Below, in pieces: positions 4,938 to 5,434 of a DNA stretch of 5,434 nt (position 1 is its first letter; each line of letters begins with the position of its first letter). The DNA is taken from positions 1 through 5,434 of the forward strand of contig CAIYNH010000753.1 of NCBI GenBank assembly GCA_903927495.1. Direction: 5' to 3'. Under the pieces are notes generated by a model. That model did no database searches and was not told the DNA's origin. It saw nothing but the letters and a program-made list of their open reading frames with translations. This DNA comes from an uncultured beta proteobacterium. Its GTDB lineage: Bacteria > Pseudomonadota > Gammaproteobacteria > Burkholderiales > Burkholderiaceae_C. The translations under genes and the position numbers were made by a program.

Positions 4938-5434
4938 TCATTTCCAAGGCCGGTGGTATGCGCCTAGCGTGTGCTGCTGGCCTTCGGCGACTTTGTCCAG
5001 ATCGCTGATCCAGGCCGGCTTGGCACTGTAGCGGTGCGGGTTATCGCGGCAACTGTCGATGGCGGCGCGCCAAACTTTGGTGACTTGTGCCACATAGGCC
5101 GGGCTGCGTTGGCGGCCTTCGATCTTGATGGCGCGCACGCCCATTTTCATTAAATCAGGCAGCAGCGACAGGGTATTCAAACTGGTGGGTTCTTCAATGG
5201 CATAGTAATTCTTGTCGTCCTCCACGTCAAAGCGGCCTTTGCACAGCGTCGGGTAACCCGCGTTTTCACCGGCACCATAGCGGTCTATCAGGACACCGTT
5301 CAAGCGCGATTCGCGGCCCAGCGGAGTTTCCACCCAGCGCACAGCCTTGGGTGGCGAGCAGACACCGTTGGTGTTGGGTGCTTCGCCAGTCACGTAGCTT
5401 GAGAGTGCACAACGTCCCTCGACCATCACGCACA
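4938..5434 (-). CDS. ubiU: UbiU, U32-family 4Fe-4S protein, C-terminal part (start outside window)
   Basis: This is the last 164 complete codons of UbiU, partner of UbiV in O2-independent ubiquinone hydroxylation; the N-terminal half lies beyond the window's right edge. All four cysteines that hold the 4Fe-4S cluster are visible. They are at codons 5432-5430 and 5411-5409 (the CVMVEGRC segment), 5360-5358 (NGVCSP) and 5243-5241 (YPTLCKGR). Their spacings of 7, 17 and 39 residues equal those of E. coli C169, C176, C193 and C232. Further markers are SSYVTGEAPNTNG, LIDRYGAGENAGYPTLC, EEPTSLNTLSLLPDLM, IKIEGRQRSPAYVAQVTKVW and the C-terminal TLGAYHRPWK. The GTG at 5429 is an internal Val, not a start. 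It ends 94 bp before the ubiV start, so it probably heads the same transcript. Protease activity is not expected despite the U32 label. Confidence 0.95.
   Translation of the reverse strand, partial: CVMVEGRCALSSYVTGEAPNTNGVCSPPKAVRWVETPLGRESRLNGVLIDRYGAGENAGYPTLCKGRFDVEDDKNYYAIEEPTSLNTLSLLPDLMKMGVRAIKIEGRQRSPAYVAQVTKVWRAAIDSCRDNPHRYSAKPAWISDLDKVAEGQQHTLGAYHRPWK

Noticed and set aside
5427..5429. GTG as the start of ubiU
   Set aside because: The frame stays open to the window edge and the preceding codon is the first cluster cysteine, so the gene continues rightward.
3944..5434. Annotation of the two U32 proteins as collagenase-like proteases
   Set aside because: Cysteine spacing, UbiU/UbiV-specific motifs and the adjacent ubiT identify them as ubiquinone biosynthesis proteins.
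1..5434. CRISPR array, tRNA/rRNA genes, insertion sequence or prophage genes
   Set aside because: No regularly spaced repeats, cloverleaf-like sequence, transposase or phage protein could be recognised on either strand.

Overview
The window looks like chromosomal DNA from a betaproteobacterium, most likely Burkholderiales and Comamonadaceae-like (Rhodoferax/Polaromonas type). I infer this from protein resemblance, moderate-to-high GC coding sequence, and two AT-rich 'AATAGCTA' intergenic elements of a style I associate with that family. No database search was possible, so the taxonomy is inference.

Left part (1-1147): two divergent respiratory genes. On the minus strand is a 75-residue protein that is only the two-helix membrane hairpin of cytochrome c oxidase subunit II. 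Its stop overlaps a possible next gene that leaves the window. On the plus strand is a 218-residue dihaem c4-type cytochrome with a signal peptide. The 227-bp divergent region between them holds a near-consensus FNR-type box (TTGAC-N4-ATCAA), a TATAAT hexamer and a GC-rich hairpin.

Middle (1148-1300): a gene-free gap between convergent genes, with two inverted-repeat structures but no clear U-tract terminator.

Right part (1301-5434, all minus strand): five tightly ordered genes, in transcription order ubiU (C-terminal part only), ubiV, ubiT, ubiX and ubiD. UbiU, UbiV and UbiT form the O2-independent ubiquinone biosynthesis system: two U32-family 4Fe-4S proteins that support ring hydroxylation without oxygen, and an SCP2-type lipid-binding accessory protein. 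UbiX makes prenylated FMN, and UbiD uses that cofactor to decarboxylate the polyprenyl-hydroxybenzoate precursor. The cluster therefore combines the decarboxylation step with the anaerobic hydroxylation machinery. With the FNR-type site beside the cytochrome gene, the window suggests a facultative bacterium that keeps a ubiquinone-based respiratory chain working at low or no oxygen.

The most unusual items are the subunit II stub without a CuA domain, the coupling of ubiX-ubiD to ubiTUV with 6-nt gaps and no visible Shine-Dalgarno sequences, and the AATAGCTA elements, one inside the ubi cluster and one beyond its 3' end. I see no CRISPR array, tRNA, rRNA, transposase or prophage gene.
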